From: Pseudomonadota bacterium
GTDB taxonomy: Bacteria > Pseudomonadota > Gammaproteobacteria > Burkholderiales > Chitinibacteraceae
Assembly (NCBI GenBank): GCA_018261735.1
Contig: JAGTRM010000034.1
Location: 1-44,880 of the forward strand
Direction of reading: 5' to 3'
Length of the DNA: 44,880 nt
The position numbers and the translations under genes are program-made. This document shows positions 33,180 through 42,158 of the stretch, in pieces. The notes under the pieces are model-generated. The model searched no databases. It was given only the letters and a program-made list of their open reading frames with translations, and was not told the origin of the DNA. Each line of letters starts with the position of its first letter. Within the stretch, counting starts at the first letter, position 1.

Positions 33180-36100
33180 TCAGTGCCCGTGAGCGGCTTC
33201 ATGCGCCCGTGTTTTCTGCCACTTGCGCTGCAGGCTGTCGAAACCCAGGTAGAGCGACGGGGTGATATACAGCGTGACCAGTTGCGAGAAGACCAGGCCG
33301 CCAACAATGGCCACGCCCATGGGTTGACGCAGCTCGGCTCCGGCCCCCAGTCCCAGCGCGATGGGCAGGGCGCCCATCATCGCCGCCAGCGTGGTCATCA
33401 GGATCGGGCGAAAACGCAGTACGCCGGCGGAGATGATCGCATCATAAGGGGGTTTCTTGTCCCGGCGTTCGGCTTCCAGCGCAAAGTCGATCATCATGAT
33501 CGCGTTTTTCTTGACGATGCCGATCAACAGCAAGATGCCGACCATCGCGATAAATGTCAGCTGCATGTTCATGAGCTTGAGCGCCAGCAGCGCGCCGACC
33601 GCTGCCGAGGGAATACCCGCCAGGATCGTGACAGGGTGGATCCAGCTCTCGTACAGCACCCCCAGGATCACGTAGATCACCGCAATGGCAATCAGCACCA
33701 GCCAGAGCTGGCTCGTCTGCGACTTGAGGAACACCGCCGCATCGCCGACAAAGTCGCCGAACACATGCGCAGGCATGTTGAGTTCCTGCTTGATCCGGCG
33801 CATCTCGCTGGCTGCGTCCGACAGCGATGAGCCCTGCGCCAGGTTGAACGAGAGCGTGACCGAAGGCAGTTGGCCCTGATGGTTGACCGCGTTGTTCACG
33901 CGCACCCGCTCGACCCGGGTAAAGGCCGACAGCGGAATGAGCTGGCTGGTTTTGCCGCGCACATATAGGTTGTTGATGCCGTTTTCGTCCTCGCGGTAGT
34001 TGTCCGCAAACATCATCAGCACCGGGAAATTATCCTGCGGCATGTAGATGGTGCTGACTTCGCGCTCGCCAAAGGCATTGTTGAGCGCATCGCGCAGGTT
34101 TTGCATGTCCACGCCCAGTCCTTGCGCCTTGTCCCGGTCGATCACGAGCCGGGCCTGCAGGCCGCGCAGTTCGGCATCGGTGTTGAGGTCGATGAAGGTC
34201 TTGTCGGTTTGCCGCATCTGTTGCATCAGCCGCTCGGACCAGGTGTTGAGATCGTCCATGTTCACCGATTGCAGCGTGTACTGGTATTTGCTGGCCGAGC
34301 TGCGCCCGGAAATGCGCAGGTTCTGTACCGGGTTGTAGGTGACGGCAAAGCCCGGGATGCCGCCGGTGGATTTTCTCAGGCTGTCCAGCACTGCCGGCAT
34401 GGAGGCGCGCCGCGCGTGCGGCTTGAGTGTGATGAACATGAAGCCACGGTTGCTGTCGCGCGAGAATGAAACCAGGCTTTCCACGTTCGGGTTTTGTTTA
34501 ACGGCGGCTGCGGCCTTTTGCTGCAGCTCGCGCATGGCTGGCCAGGCGATATCCTGGTCCGCCAGGGTGCGGGCACTGATCTGGCCGATGTCTTCTTCGG
34601 GGAAAAAGCCTTTGGGAATATCCAGATACAGCCAGACCGTGAGCACGCAGGTGGCCAGCGTCATCAGCCAGACTATCCAGCGATGGCGCAGGGTATAGGT
34701 GAGCGAGCGACGGTACGCGAGCAGCAGCCCGTTGAAGCCGGCTTCAAACAGGCGGCTCCAGAGTGGCGGGCGGCGGGATTCATCATGGTGGCGAATAAAG
34801 CGCGCAGCCAGCATCGGAATGATGGTCAGCGCGGCAATGGCCGAAACGCTGATGGCCAGGGTGACCACCACGGCGAATTCGTGGAACAGCAGGCCGATTT
34901 CGCCCGGCATGAAGAAGATCGGAATAAAGACCGCCACCAGCGAGATCGAGATGGAAATGACGGTGAAGCCCACTTCGCGCGCACCGCGGATCGCGGCCTG
35001 GAACGGCTTGATGCCACCTTCGATGTGCCGGACGATGTTCTCCAGCACCACGATCGCATCGTCCACCACGAGGCCCACTGCGATGGTCAGCCCCATCAGC
35101 GAGATATTGTCGAGGCTGTAACCCAGCCACAGCATCAGCCCGAACGTACCCAGCAGCGAGACCGGTAGCGAGACCGACGGAATCAGCGTGGCGGAAAGCC
35201 GGCGCAGGAACAGCAGGATCACCAGGATCACCAGCGCAATGGTGAGCAGCATGGTGAAGTTCACGTCATGGATCGAGTCGCGGATCGAATTGGATCGATC
35301 GTTGAGCAGCTTGATCTCGATCGAGGACGGCATCTGTGCCTGGATGCGCGGCAGGGCTTGCTTAACGGCGTCGACGACCGCGACCGTGTTGGCATCGGAC
35401 TGGCGATAGATCTGCAGCACGATGGAAGGCTCGCCGTTCACCAGGCTCAGTGCCTTGATGTTTTCCACGCTGTCCTGCACGCTGGCGACATCGGCCAGTC
35501 GCACCGGCTGGCCGTTTTTGACAGCCACAATGACCTGGGAGAAATCGGCGGCATTCTTGAGTTGATCGTTGGCGCCGATGATCAACACCTGGCGCTTGCC
35601 CTGCAGGGTGCCGACCGGCGTGTTGGTATTGGCGGCCTTGAGCGCATTGGCGAGTTCGGTGGTCGTCAAATCGCGTGCCGCCAGCTTTCCCGCGTCGATA
35701 TTGACGCGTACGGCAAAGCGTTTCTGGCCATTGATGGTGACCTGTGCCACGCCGTTGAGGGTCGACAGCGTCGGAGCAATCACGTTGTCGGAGAAATCGT
35801 TGAGGTCGGACGGAGCCATCGAGGGCGAGCTGACGCCGACATTGAGGATGGGATCGTCCGCCGGGTTGACCTTGCGGTAGCTCGGCGGGTTGGTCATGTC
35901 CTTGGGCAGGCTGCGGCTGGCGCGGAACAGCGCTGCCTGCACATCGACCGCCGCGGCGTCGATATGGCGCGCCGGATCGAATTCCAATGTGATGTTGGTG
36001 CTGCCCAGCGTGCTGCTGGAGCTCATCATCGTCAGGCCGGGAATGGTGGAAAACTGTTTTTCCAGCACATTGGCTACCGAAGCCGCCATGGTTTCCGGGC

Positions 36101-36263
36101 TGGCGCCGGGCAGGTTGGCGGAAACGCTGATCTTGGGCAGGTTGAACGAAGGCAGGGCGGAGATCGGCAGCTTGAACCAGGCGGCCGTTCCCGCCACGAT
36201 CACGGCCAGCCACAGCAGCGTGGTGGCAACCGGGCGGCGAATGCTTTGTTCGGACAGGATCAT
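33180..36263 (-). CDS. RND efflux pump inner-membrane transporter (HAE1/MdtB-C type)
   Basis: The 1027-residue product is a proton-driven RND exporter with twelve expected membrane helices and two large periplasmic loops. Seen are the N-terminal ISEQSIRRP-like start and first helix, FPEED-like FFPEEDIGQ, the helix 4 proton-relay motif GLVVDDAIVVLENIVRH (about residue 400) and the helix 10 lysine in LIGIVKKNAIMMIDFALEAERR (about 940). Sequence style (SEQSIRRPVATTLLW, LPGASPETMAASVA) is closest to MdtB/MdtC and MuxB/C. The start overlaps the end of the fusion-protein gene by four bases. No second RND gene and no outer-membrane channel gene follow, so the pump presumably borrows a TolC-like protein. 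The right substrate range is not predictable. Confidence 0.93.
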   Translation of the reverse strand: MILSEQSIRRPVATTLLWLAVIVAGTAAWFKLPISALPSFNLPKISVSANLPGASPETMAASVANVLEKQFSTIPGLTMMSSSSTLGSTNITLEFDPARHIDAAAVDVQAALFRASRSLPKDMTNPPSYRKVNPADDPILNVGVSSPSMAPSDLNDFSDNVIAPTLSTLNGVAQVTINGQKRFAVRVNIDAGKLAARDLTTTELANALKAANTNTPVGTLQGKRQVLIIGANDQLKNAADFSQVIVAVKNGQPVRLADVASVQDSVENIKALSLVNGEPSIVLQIYRQSDANTVAVVDAVKQALPRIQAQMPSSIEIKLLNDRSNSIRDSIHDVNFTMLLTIALVILVILLFLRRLSATLIPSVSLPVSLLGTFGLMLWLGYSLDNISLMGLTIAVGLVVDDAIVVLENIVRHIEGGIKPFQAAIRGAREVGFTVISISISLVAVFIPIFFMPGEIGLLFHEFAVVVTLAISVSAIAALTIIPMLAARFIRHHDESRRPPLWSRLFEAGFNGLLLAYRRSLTYTLRHRWIVWLMTLATCVLTVWLYLDIPKGFFPEEDIGQISARTLADQDIAWPAMRELQQKAAAAVKQNPNVESLVSFSRDSNRGFMFITLKPHARRASMPAVLDSLRKSTGGIPGFAVTYNPVQNLRISGRSSASKYQYTLQSVNMDDLNTWSERLMQQMRQTDKTFIDLNTDAELRGLQARLVIDRDKAQGLGVDMQNLRDALNNAFGEREVSTIYMPQDNFPVLMMFADNYREDENGINNLYVRGKTSQLIPLSAFTRVERVRVNNAVNHQGQLPSVTLSFNLAQGSSLSDAASEMRRIKQELNMPAHVFGDFVGDAAVFLKSQTSQLWLVLIAIAVIYVILGVLYESWIHPVTILAGIPSAAVGALLALKLMNMQLTFIAMVGILLLIGIVKKNAIMMIDFALEAERRDKKPPYDAIISAGVLRFRPILMTTLAAMMGALPIALGLGAGAELRQPMGVAIVGGLVFSQLVTLYITPSLYLGFDSLQRKWQKTRAHEAAHGH

Positions 36264-37495
36264 TGCGAACTCTTGGGCGAGGCTTGCTCAGATGCCGTTT
36301 TTCTGGCGGACGAAGAATCGGCTGCGGCGCTGGCTGGTTTGCTGCCGTCGCGCTTGCCGCGGCGGGCGTCGGCCGTGGCCGATGCCTCGACTACCTTGCC
36401 GCCCGGACGCAGATTCTGCCCGCCTTCCAGTACCACTTTGACGTTGCTATCGATGCCGGTGACGATGGCGCGTTCCTGATAAACCTGGACCAGTTCGACC
36501 AGTTGGGGTTTGACGGTCTGGTCCTCTTTGACCACGTAAACGAAGCGACCATTCGGACTGTTCTGTACGGCCTGTGCGGGCAGTGTCACCGCATCCTTGA
36601 TTTCACCGGCCAGAATGCGTACCGAGGTGTACTGACCCGGCCACAGCAAGTGTTCCCGGTTGTCGATCTCCGCCTTGACGGCGATGGTGCCCGAGGTGCG
36701 ATCGATATTGTTTTCGATGAAGACGACATTGCCCTGGGCAATCTTCTTGTCCGGTACATTGATCTGTACCTTGGCGCTGTTGCTGGCCATCGCCGCGCGC
36801 AAAACGGCAAGGTTGGCTTCGGGCAGGGTGAAGTTGACCGTGATCGGGTTGATGCGGGTGAGCTTGACCATGGCAGTGCTTGTGCTGGTTGTCAGCATGC
36901 TGCCCGGCCGGACATTGATCGTGCCGATCCGGCCGTTGAACGGGGCGGTTATCCGGTCGTATGAAAGTAAAACCCGCGCCGAAGTCAGGGCGGCTTCGGC
37001 TTGGACGACGGCGGCCTGGCCGGTATCCACCTTGCTCTGCAACTGGTCCAGTGCGGTCGAAGAAATAAATCCTTTGGCAGAAAGTTCCTTGTTGCGCTCA
37101 AGGGTGCGCTGGTCGGCAGCAAGCTGGGTCTTGCTGCTCAGCAACGCGGCTTCCGCCTTTTTGACATTGGCCTCGTCATCGCGGGAATCGAGGCTGAACA
37201 GCAATTGTCCCTTGCGGACTTCGTCGCCCTCTTGCACATGGACCATGTTGACCATGCCGTTTTTCTGCGGCTTGATATCGACTTCGTCCTGGGCGGTGAC
37301 ATAGCCTTGCGCTTGCAGGATGACGGGTACGGATTCGCTGCGGGTTTGTGCGGTAGAAACCGTTTGTGGCCGGCCGCCATTGCCGGCTTTGCTGGCTGTT
37401 GAATTGACTCCGGAAGCCTTTTCGCCATCCTTGCCCGGCCCGCAAGCAGCCAGAGAAAGGCAGAGCAGGGCCAGGGCAACGTGGCGGTCAATCAT
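36260..37495 (-). CDS. RND efflux membrane fusion protein (lipoprotein)
   Basis: This 411-residue adaptor links the RND pump to an outer-membrane channel. It begins with a lipoprotein signal (MIDRHVALALLCLSLAAC, lipobox LAAC, Cys18). The lipoyl/barrel-sandwich domain (about 50-200) has IKPQKNGMVNMVHVQEGDEVRKGQLL and the second half DRITAPFNGRIGTINVRPG. The alpha-hairpin is short (about 105-165), as in the MdtA group. The beta-barrel and membrane-proximal domains follow, and the protein ends with an unusual basic, Ser/Ala-rich tail (about 370-411). The ATG overlaps lplT by eight bases and the stop overlaps the pump gene, so all three are translated from one message. Confidence 0.93.
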   Translation of the reverse strand: MIDRHVALALLCLSLAACGPGKDGEKASGVNSTASKAGNGGRPQTVSTAQTRSESVPVILQAQGYVTAQDEVDIKPQKNGMVNMVHVQEGDEVRKGQLLFSLDSRDDEANVKKAEAALLSSKTQLAADQRTLERNKELSAKGFISSTALDQLQSKVDTGQAAVVQAEAALTSARVLLSYDRITAPFNGRIGTINVRPGSMLTTSTSTAMVKLTRINPITVNFTLPEANLAVLRAAMASNSAKVQINVPDKKIAQGNVVFIENNIDRTSGTIAVKAEIDNREHLLWPGQYTSVRILAGEIKDAVTLPAQAVQNSPNGRFVYVVKEDQTVKPQLVELVQVYQERAIVTGIDSNVKVVLEGGQNLRPGGKVVEASATADARRGKRDGSKPASAAADSSSARKTASEQASPKSSQ

Positions 37496-38780
37496 GCATG
37501 ACTCCGAGTTTGGTTCCGCGACGATAGCGCATGGTGATGTAGATCATGGTCAGTGCCACCAGCAGGCCAAAGCCGATGATGATGTAGGTCATCGGTGGCA
37601 TGCCGTGGGCGGCAAATTGCTTCATCACGGACAAGGGGGAGCCGGGCTCGACTGGCGAACTGAAATACTTCACCAGCAGCGCGTGTGCACCGACCATGAC
37701 CAGGATGCCGATATTTTCGTTGAAATTCTGTACCGCGATCGAGTGTCCGGCGCCCATCAACAAATAACCGCGATGTTGCAGCATTGCATTGAGCGGAACG
37801 ACAAAAAAGCCTGAGAGCGCGCCGACTATGAACATCATCACGGCAGCGATCCAGGTTTCATGAATGAATAGCATGCCGATGATGGCGAATCCCATCGCGA
37901 TGCCCGCAGGCAGGACCGAGAAGGCTTTTTTCAGGGAGATCCAGCGGCCGGCGAGCACTGCGCCAAAAGCCACGCCGAAAGCGACGATGGCTACGAGGCG
38001 GGTGGCTTGTTCCATCGAATAGGCCAGCCAGATGATGGCCCAGTTGATGACCACCAGACGCATCGTCGCCCCCGCACCCCAGAACAAGGTGGTGACGCCC
38101 AGCGAAAGCCCGCCTTGTGGGTCGCGCCACAGGCGGCGCACGCACCACCAGAATTCGCGTGCCAGATGCATGGGTTTCAGGTGCAGGGCTTTGAGCCGGA
38201 CATTGAGCTTCGGGATGTAGAGATTCAGCCAGCCAGCCAGGATATAGAGCAAGACGATGCCGAAAATGGCAAATTCCGGAGCGGAGATCCAGCGGCGCAA
38301 TTGGTACAGGTCCAGCAGGGTGTTGATGCGCTCGCCGCAGAGGAAGCCGCCGAGCAGTGTGCCGAAGATGATCGCGCAGACCGTTGCGCCTTCAAGCCAG
38401 CCGTTGGCGGCGACCAGCTTTTCGTGCGGCAGGTATTCGGTGATGATTCCGTACTTGGCCGGCGAGTAAGCCGCCGCGCCGAAGCCGACCACGGCGTAGG
38501 CAATGATGGGCGGAGCCCCGACCAGCATGCCCAGACAGCCCGCGAGCTTGATGCCGTTGCAGATCATCATGGCCCGGCCCTTGTGCATGGAGTCGGCAAA
38601 GGAGCCGGCGAACGGGGCCAGGATGACGTAGGACGTGGTGAAGCTCCACAGCAGCATCGACAAATGCCATTCGGGAGCATGTTGAACCTTGAGCAAGGCA
38701 ATTGCGGCAATGAACAGGGCGTTATCGGCGAGTGCAGAGAGGAATTGCGAACCGAGGATGATAAAGAAACCGAGATTCAT
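37488..38780 (-). CDS. lplT: Lysophospholipid transporter LplT (MFS)
   Basis: LplT moves lysophospholipids to the inner leaflet for reacylation. The 430-residue product is an MFS protein of about twelve helices with the family N-terminus FFIILGSQFLSALADNALFIAAIALL and the conserved block FGAAAYSPAKYGIITEYLPHEKLVAANGWLEG (about 100-131). In E. coli it is partnered by Aas, but no acyltransferase gene is adjacent here. It is the first gene of an overlapping operon with an RND fusion protein and pump. It is divergent from alr, with about 140 bp between starts. Confidence 0.93.
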   Translation of the reverse strand: MNLGFFIILGSQFLSALADNALFIAAIALLKVQHAPEWHLSMLLWSFTTSYVILAPFAGSFADSMHKGRAMMICNGIKLAGCLGMLVGAPPIIAYAVVGFGAAAYSPAKYGIITEYLPHEKLVAANGWLEGATVCAIIFGTLLGGFLCGERINTLLDLYQLRRWISAPEFAIFGIVLLYILAGWLNLYIPKLNVRLKALHLKPMHLAREFWWCVRRLWRDPQGGLSLGVTTLFWGAGATMRLVVINWAIIWLAYSMEQATRLVAIVAFGVAFGAVLAGRWISLKKAFSVLPAGIAMGFAIIGMLFIHETWIAAVMMFIVGALSGFFVVPLNAMLQHRGYLLMGAGHSIAVQNFNENIGILVMVGAHALLVKYFSSPVEPGSPLSVMKQFAAHGMPPMTYIIIGFGLLVALTMIYITMRYRRGTKLGVMHD

Positions 38781-38884
38781 GGGAAGTTGAGCTTCCGTTA
38801 TACCGATCGCGTTTTATACCATGAATTTGTAAGCGAGGCATGGCAACTACGCAGACGAAACCGTATTGCTGCGCTGCAATGATC

Positions 38885-38890
38885 TATAAT
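38885..38890 (+). promoter_or_regulatory. -10 box of alr
   Basis: A perfect TATAAT lies 32 bp before ATG 38922. The upstream in-frame ATG at 38889 falls inside it and so cannot be the translation start of this transcript. No good -35 is present (GTATTG is the nearest candidate). Confidence 0.6.
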
Positions 38891-38921
38891 GTCCGCTATC
38901 CCTTCGCTCCCGACCGCAGTC

Positions 38922-39992
38922 ATGACTCGTCCGATCCAGGCCGCCATCCATCTCTCCGCGCTGCAACACAACTATCGCTTGCTCAAGGCGCGCGCGCCGC
39001 GCAGTCAGGCCTTCGCCGTGATCAAGGCCAATGCCTATGGTCATGGTCTGGTGCGAACGGCCAAGGCCTTGGCTAAGGCGGATGGTTTTGCCTTGCTGGA
39101 AATCGAGCAGGCCCAAGTGCTGCGCGAACTGGGCTTCAAATTGCCGATCCTGTTGTTGGAAGGCGTGTTCGAGCCGGAGGAACTGACAATCTGCGCGGAG
39201 CAGGATTTCCGCATTGCCGTGCATAATGAACAGCAATTGGCCTGGCTGGATGAAGCAACACTCGTGCGTCCCTTGCGGGTTTGCCTCAAGTTGAATACAG
39301 GCATGAACCGGCTGGGTTTTGTTGCCGAGCGTGCGCCGGAACTGGTCGATCGTCTTTCGGCTAACCGCAATGTACGTTCCATTACCCTGATGTCCCATTT
39401 CGCCACTGCGGACGAGCCGGAAAAGGGCATCGACTGGCAGTTGGCGCGGTTTCGTGCCGCCACCGCCGGGCTTGATCTGCCGGTTACGCTGGCCAACTCG
39501 GCAGCACTCTTTGATTATCCCGAAACGCAAGGCGAGTGGGTGCGCCCGGGGATCATGCTGTACGGATCGTCCCCGTTCGCGGAGCGCAGCGCGTGCAATC
39601 TGGGTTTGCTGCCCGCCATGTCGCTGACTTCGCGCCTTATCGGTACCCAGCAAATAGAGGCGGGCGCCGTGGTGGGTTACGGCGCCAATTTCCGTGCGGA
39701 AAAACCGATGCGGCTTGGCATCGTCGCCTGCGGTTATGCCGATGGCTACCCGCGCCATGCCCCGACGGGCACCCCGGTCTGGGTGGAAGGTTGCCGAACC
39801 CGGCTGATCGGGCGCGTATCCATGGATATGCTCGCCGTAGATCTGGCTGACATCCCGGCTGCGCAGGTTGGCAGTCCGGTCGAATTGTGGGGCAAAAACC
39901 TGTCAATTGACGAGGTGGCCGCCGCCGCCGGCACCATCAGCTATGAGCTGATGTGTGCAATCGCGCCGCGTGTGCCGATGGTGGCGGAGTAA
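38922..39992 (+). CDS. alr: Alanine racemase
   Basis: This PLP enzyme interconverts L- and D-alanine for peptidoglycan. The 356-residue product has the PLP lysine K35 in AVIKANAYGHG, the phosphate-binding region LMSHFATAD and VRPGIMLYG, the second catalytic base tyrosine in the VVGYGANF segment (about 255) and the C-terminal beta domain with SMDMLAVDL and ISYELMCAI. Its length matches the short DadX/Alr group of proteobacteria. ATG 38922 is chosen because the perfect -10 box overlaps the earlier ATG. The gene appears to stand alone between lplT (divergent) and lysC. Confidence 0.95.
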   Translation: MTRPIQAAIHLSALQHNYRLLKARAPRSQAFAVIKANAYGHGLVRTAKALAKADGFALLEIEQAQVLRELGFKLPILLLEGVFEPEELTICAEQDFRIAVHNEQQLAWLDEATLVRPLRVCLKLNTGMNRLGFVAERAPELVDRLSANRNVRSITLMSHFATADEPEKGIDWQLARFRAATAGLDLPVTLANSAALFDYPETQGEWVRPGIMLYGSSPFAERSACNLGLLPAMSLTSRLIGTQQIEAGAVVGYGANFRAEKPMRLGIVACGYADGYPRHAPTGTPVWVEGCRTRLIGRVSMDMLAVDLADIPAAQVGSPVELWGKNLSIDEVAAAAGTISYELMCAIAPRVPMVAE

Positions 39993-40076
39993 TCTTGCGC
40001 AAACCCTGAACCATGGCAAAACCGGGATGGCCCGGCGCATTGACTGGCGCGACTCGAAAATATCGGCCGCTTTCAT

Positions 40077-40082
40077 TACAAT
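40077..40082 (+). promoter_or_regulatory. Probable -10 box of lysC
   Basis: TACAAT (five of six) lies 47 bp before ATG 40130. No strong -35 is present. The leader is too short for a lysine riboswitch. Confidence 0.4.
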
Positions 40083-40129
40083 ACACGCTTTCCTGTATTT
40101 CCTTTTCTTTGCAACCCGCAGGTTGAATC

Positions 40130-41356
40130 ATGGCTTTAATTGTCCAGAAATACGGCGGTACTTCGGTCGGCAGTCCTGACCGGATCAAAAATGTTGCTCG
40201 CCGCGTCGCAAAATTCAAGGCGCAGGGGCACGATATTGTGGTGGTGGTTTCAGCCATGTCCGGCGAAACCAACCGGCTGATCGCGCTTGCCAAAGAGGTT
40301 CAGACGAATCCCGATCCGCGCGAGCTCGACGTGATTGTGTCTACCGGCGAGCAGGTGACCATCGGCTTGCTGGCCATGGCACTGAAGGAAATCGGCGTGG
40401 ATGCCGTCAGCTACACCGGCGGCCAAGTCAAGATTTTGACCGACAGCGCCTTCACCAAGGCGCGTATCCAGCAGATCGACGATGCCAACATGCGCGCCGA
40501 TCTGGCCGCCGGCAAGATCGTGATCGTCGCCGGTTTCCAGGGTGTGGATGCCGAGGGCAACATCACCACGCTGGGCCGTGGCGGTTCCGATACCACCGGC
40601 GTGGCGCTCGCAGCAGCGCTCAAGGCCGACGAATGCCAGATCTACACCGACGTGGATGGCGTTTACACCACCGACCCGCGCGTCGTGCCGGAAGCGCGCA
40701 AGCTCAAGACGATTACCTTTGAAGAGATGCTGGAAATGGCCAGCCTCGGTTCCAAGGTGTTGCAGATCCGCTCGGTCGAATTCGCCGGCAAATACAACGT
40801 GAAATTGCGCGTGCTCTCCTCGTTCCAGGAAGAAGGCGAGGGCACCCTGATTACCTTCGAGGAAGACAGCAACATGGAAAAGCCCGTCATCTCCGGCATC
40901 GCATTCAATCGCGATGAAGCCCGTGTCAACATCATGGGTGTGCCGGACAAGCCCGGTATCGCCTATCAAATTCTTGGTCCGGTTGCCGATGCCAATATCG
41001 ATGTCGACATGATCATCCAGAACGTGGGCAAGGATGGCACGACGGATTTCTCCTTCACCGTACCGAAAAACGATCTGGCCCGTACCATCAAGGTGCTGCA
41101 GGGCGTGCAGGCGCACATCGGCGCGCGTGAAGTCGTGGGCGACGACAAGATCTGCAAGGTATCGATCGTGGGTGTGGGCATGCGCTCGCACGTGGGTGTG
41201 GCGGCCACCATGTTCCGTACCCTGGCTGAAGAGGGCATCAATATCCAGATGATCTCCACCTCCGAAATCAAGATTTCCGTGGTCGTGGAAGAGAAGTATC
41301 TGGAGCTGGCTGTCCGTGTCTTGCACAAGGCATTCGGTCTGGACCAGGCGAACTGA
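40130..41356 (+). CDS. lysC: Aspartate kinase (lysine/threonine-regulated type)
   Basis: Aspartokinase phosphorylates L-aspartate, the first step to lysine, threonine, methionine and diaminopimelate. The 408-residue product is a monofunctional alpha-type kinase: ATP/aspartate motif KYGGTSVG (7-14), [29 protein letters not shown] (about 153-166) and [12 protein letters not shown], then two ACT domains (about 265-335 and 345-405; [20 protein letters not shown] and [19 protein letters not shown]) that give feedback control. Such genes often have an internal start for a beta subunit near residue 245; ATG 40874 (MEKPVISG) with AGGAAGAC upstream is a candidate. A tRNA operon follows. Confidence 0.97.
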   Translation: MALIVQKYGGTSVGSPDRIKNVARRVAKFKAQGHDIVVVVSAMSGETNRLIALAKEVQTNPDPRELDVIVSTGEQVTIGLLAMALKEIGVDAVSYTGGQVKILTDSAFTKARIQQIDDANMRADLAAGKIVIVAGFQGVDAEGNITTLGRGGSDTTGVALAAALKADECQIYTDVDGVYTTDPRVVPEARKLKTITFEEMLEMASLGSKVLQIRSVEFAGKYNVKLRVLSSFQEEGEGTLITFEEDSNMEKPVISGIAFNRDEARVNIMGVPDKPGIAYQILGPVADANIDVDMIIQNVGKDGTTDFSFTVPKNDLARTIKVLQGVQAHIGAREVVGDDKICKVSIVGVGMRSHVGVAATMFRTLAEEGINIQMISTSEIKISVVVEEKYLELAVRVLHKAFGLDQAN

Positions 41357-41385
41357 TTAAAGTCGCCATTCTTGCTGTTTCCGGC

Positions 41386-41414
41386 TTGACGCTGCGGGGT
41401 GATCAACGTATTAT
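41386..41414 (+). promoter_or_regulatory. Promoter of the tRNA operon
   Basis: TTGACG (41386-41391) and TATTAT (41409-41414) with exactly 17 bp between; the predicted start, near 41421, is about nine bases before the first tRNA. A GC-rich CCCGC discriminator follows, as in stringently controlled promoters. Confidence 0.8.
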
Positions 41415-41429
41415 CCCGCTTCCCTTGAC

Positions 41430-41523
41430 GGAGACGTGGATGAGTGGCTGAAATCACTCCCCTGCTAAGGGAGCATAGGGGCCAAAACCTCTATCGAGGG
41501 TTCGAATCCCTCCGTCTCCGCCA
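41430..41523 (+). tRNA. tRNA-Ser (anticodon GCT)
   Basis: The acceptor stem GGAGACG pairs with CGTCTCC, and the 3' CCA is encoded. The anticodon loop reads CTGCTAA. A long variable arm and the TTCGAAT T-loop are as expected for class II serine tRNA. Confidence 0.97.
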
Positions 41524-41547
41524 GGCATTTGTAAAGTTTAGTTCAGC

Positions 41548-41624
41548 GCGCCCGTAGCTCAGTTGGATAGAGTATCTGGCTACGAACCAGAGGGTCGGGC
41601 GTTCGAATCGCTCCGGGCGCGCCA
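41548..41624 (+). tRNA. tRNA-Arg (anticodon ACG)
   Basis: The acceptor GCGCCCG pairs with CGGGCGC, and the CCA end is encoded. The anticodon loop CTACGAA gives ACG, expected to be edited to ICG and to read CGU, CGC and CGA. Confidence 0.97.
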
Positions 41625-41637
41625 TAACTAACACATT

Positions 41638-41713
41638 GTCCCCATCGTCTAGAGGCCTAGGACACCGCCCTTTCACGGCGATAACCGGGGTTCGAATCCC
41701 CGTGGGGACGCCA
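41638..41713 (+). tRNA. tRNA-Glu (anticodon TTC)
   Basis: The acceptor GTCCCCA pairs with TGGGGAC, and the CCA end is encoded. The anticodon loop CTTTCAC gives TTC. Confidence 0.97.
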
Positions 41714-41723
41714 AAAAATAATC

Positions 41724-41756
41724 AAGGACTTGGTCGAAAGACCCGGTCCTTTTTTA
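41724..41756 (+). terminator. Terminator of the tRNA operon
   Basis: AAGGAC...GTCCTT with an inner GGTC-GAAA-GACC stem-loop and a following T-rich run TTTTTTATTATT. Confidence 0.85.
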
Positions 41757-42114
41757 TTATTCCCGGCGGGCTCAATCTGCTTGGTCGGAGCAACCTCTAT
41801 CTTTGGCCCCTTTCATTCTTTCCGGGTTTACAGGCGCTGCGCGGTAATTTTGCAGAATCGTCCGCTTGGTGAAATCAAATGAGTCCGATCCCGTTGATCC
41901 TCGAGCTTGAAGGTGTCGAGCCGCCGATCTTGTCTCGTTTTCGATGTGCCATCATGCTGTTTATTCTTTCATAATCAGGCAGTTAATCTAATTCTGGTGG
42001 ATTTTTCGCCCCGTGAGTGTGTCCGCATTTCCCCGCAGTTTTTGTCCAAAACAGACTCCGAGACTGTCCCCAATACGGCTGATGCAATGCCGCTCGTCGT
42101 TTTGCGTCGATTGT
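41757..42114. other. Intergenic stretch without a supported gene
   Basis: About 360 bp between the tRNA terminator and the Fur-box promoter. Short open frames are present but lack ribosome sites and family features. It is more AT-rich than the surroundings; nothing else is evident. Confidence 0.5.
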
Positions 42115-42129
42115 GAGAATGGTTATCAT
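42101..42129 (+). promoter_or_regulatory. Promoter of the Gcr-family gene
   Basis: TTTGCG (42101-42106) and TATCAT (42124-42129, five of six) are spaced by 17 bp and overlap the Fur-like box at 42115-42133. Confidence 0.45.
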
Positions 42130-42133
42130 TGGC
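42115..42133 (+). promoter_or_regulatory. Probable Fur box
   Basis: GAGAATGGTTATCATTGGC agrees with the 19-bp Fur consensus GATAATGATAATCATTATC at 14 positions and overlaps the -10 box of the downstream gene, so iron-bound Fur would repress it. Confidence 0.5.
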
Positions 42134-42158
42134 TTTGATTGTTTCCCGGGATGTGCTG

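Noticed and set aside
41430..41713. tRNA cluster as an integration site of a genomic island
   Set aside because: All three tRNAs are complete, no integrase or repeated tRNA 3' end follows, and a normal terminator closes the unit.
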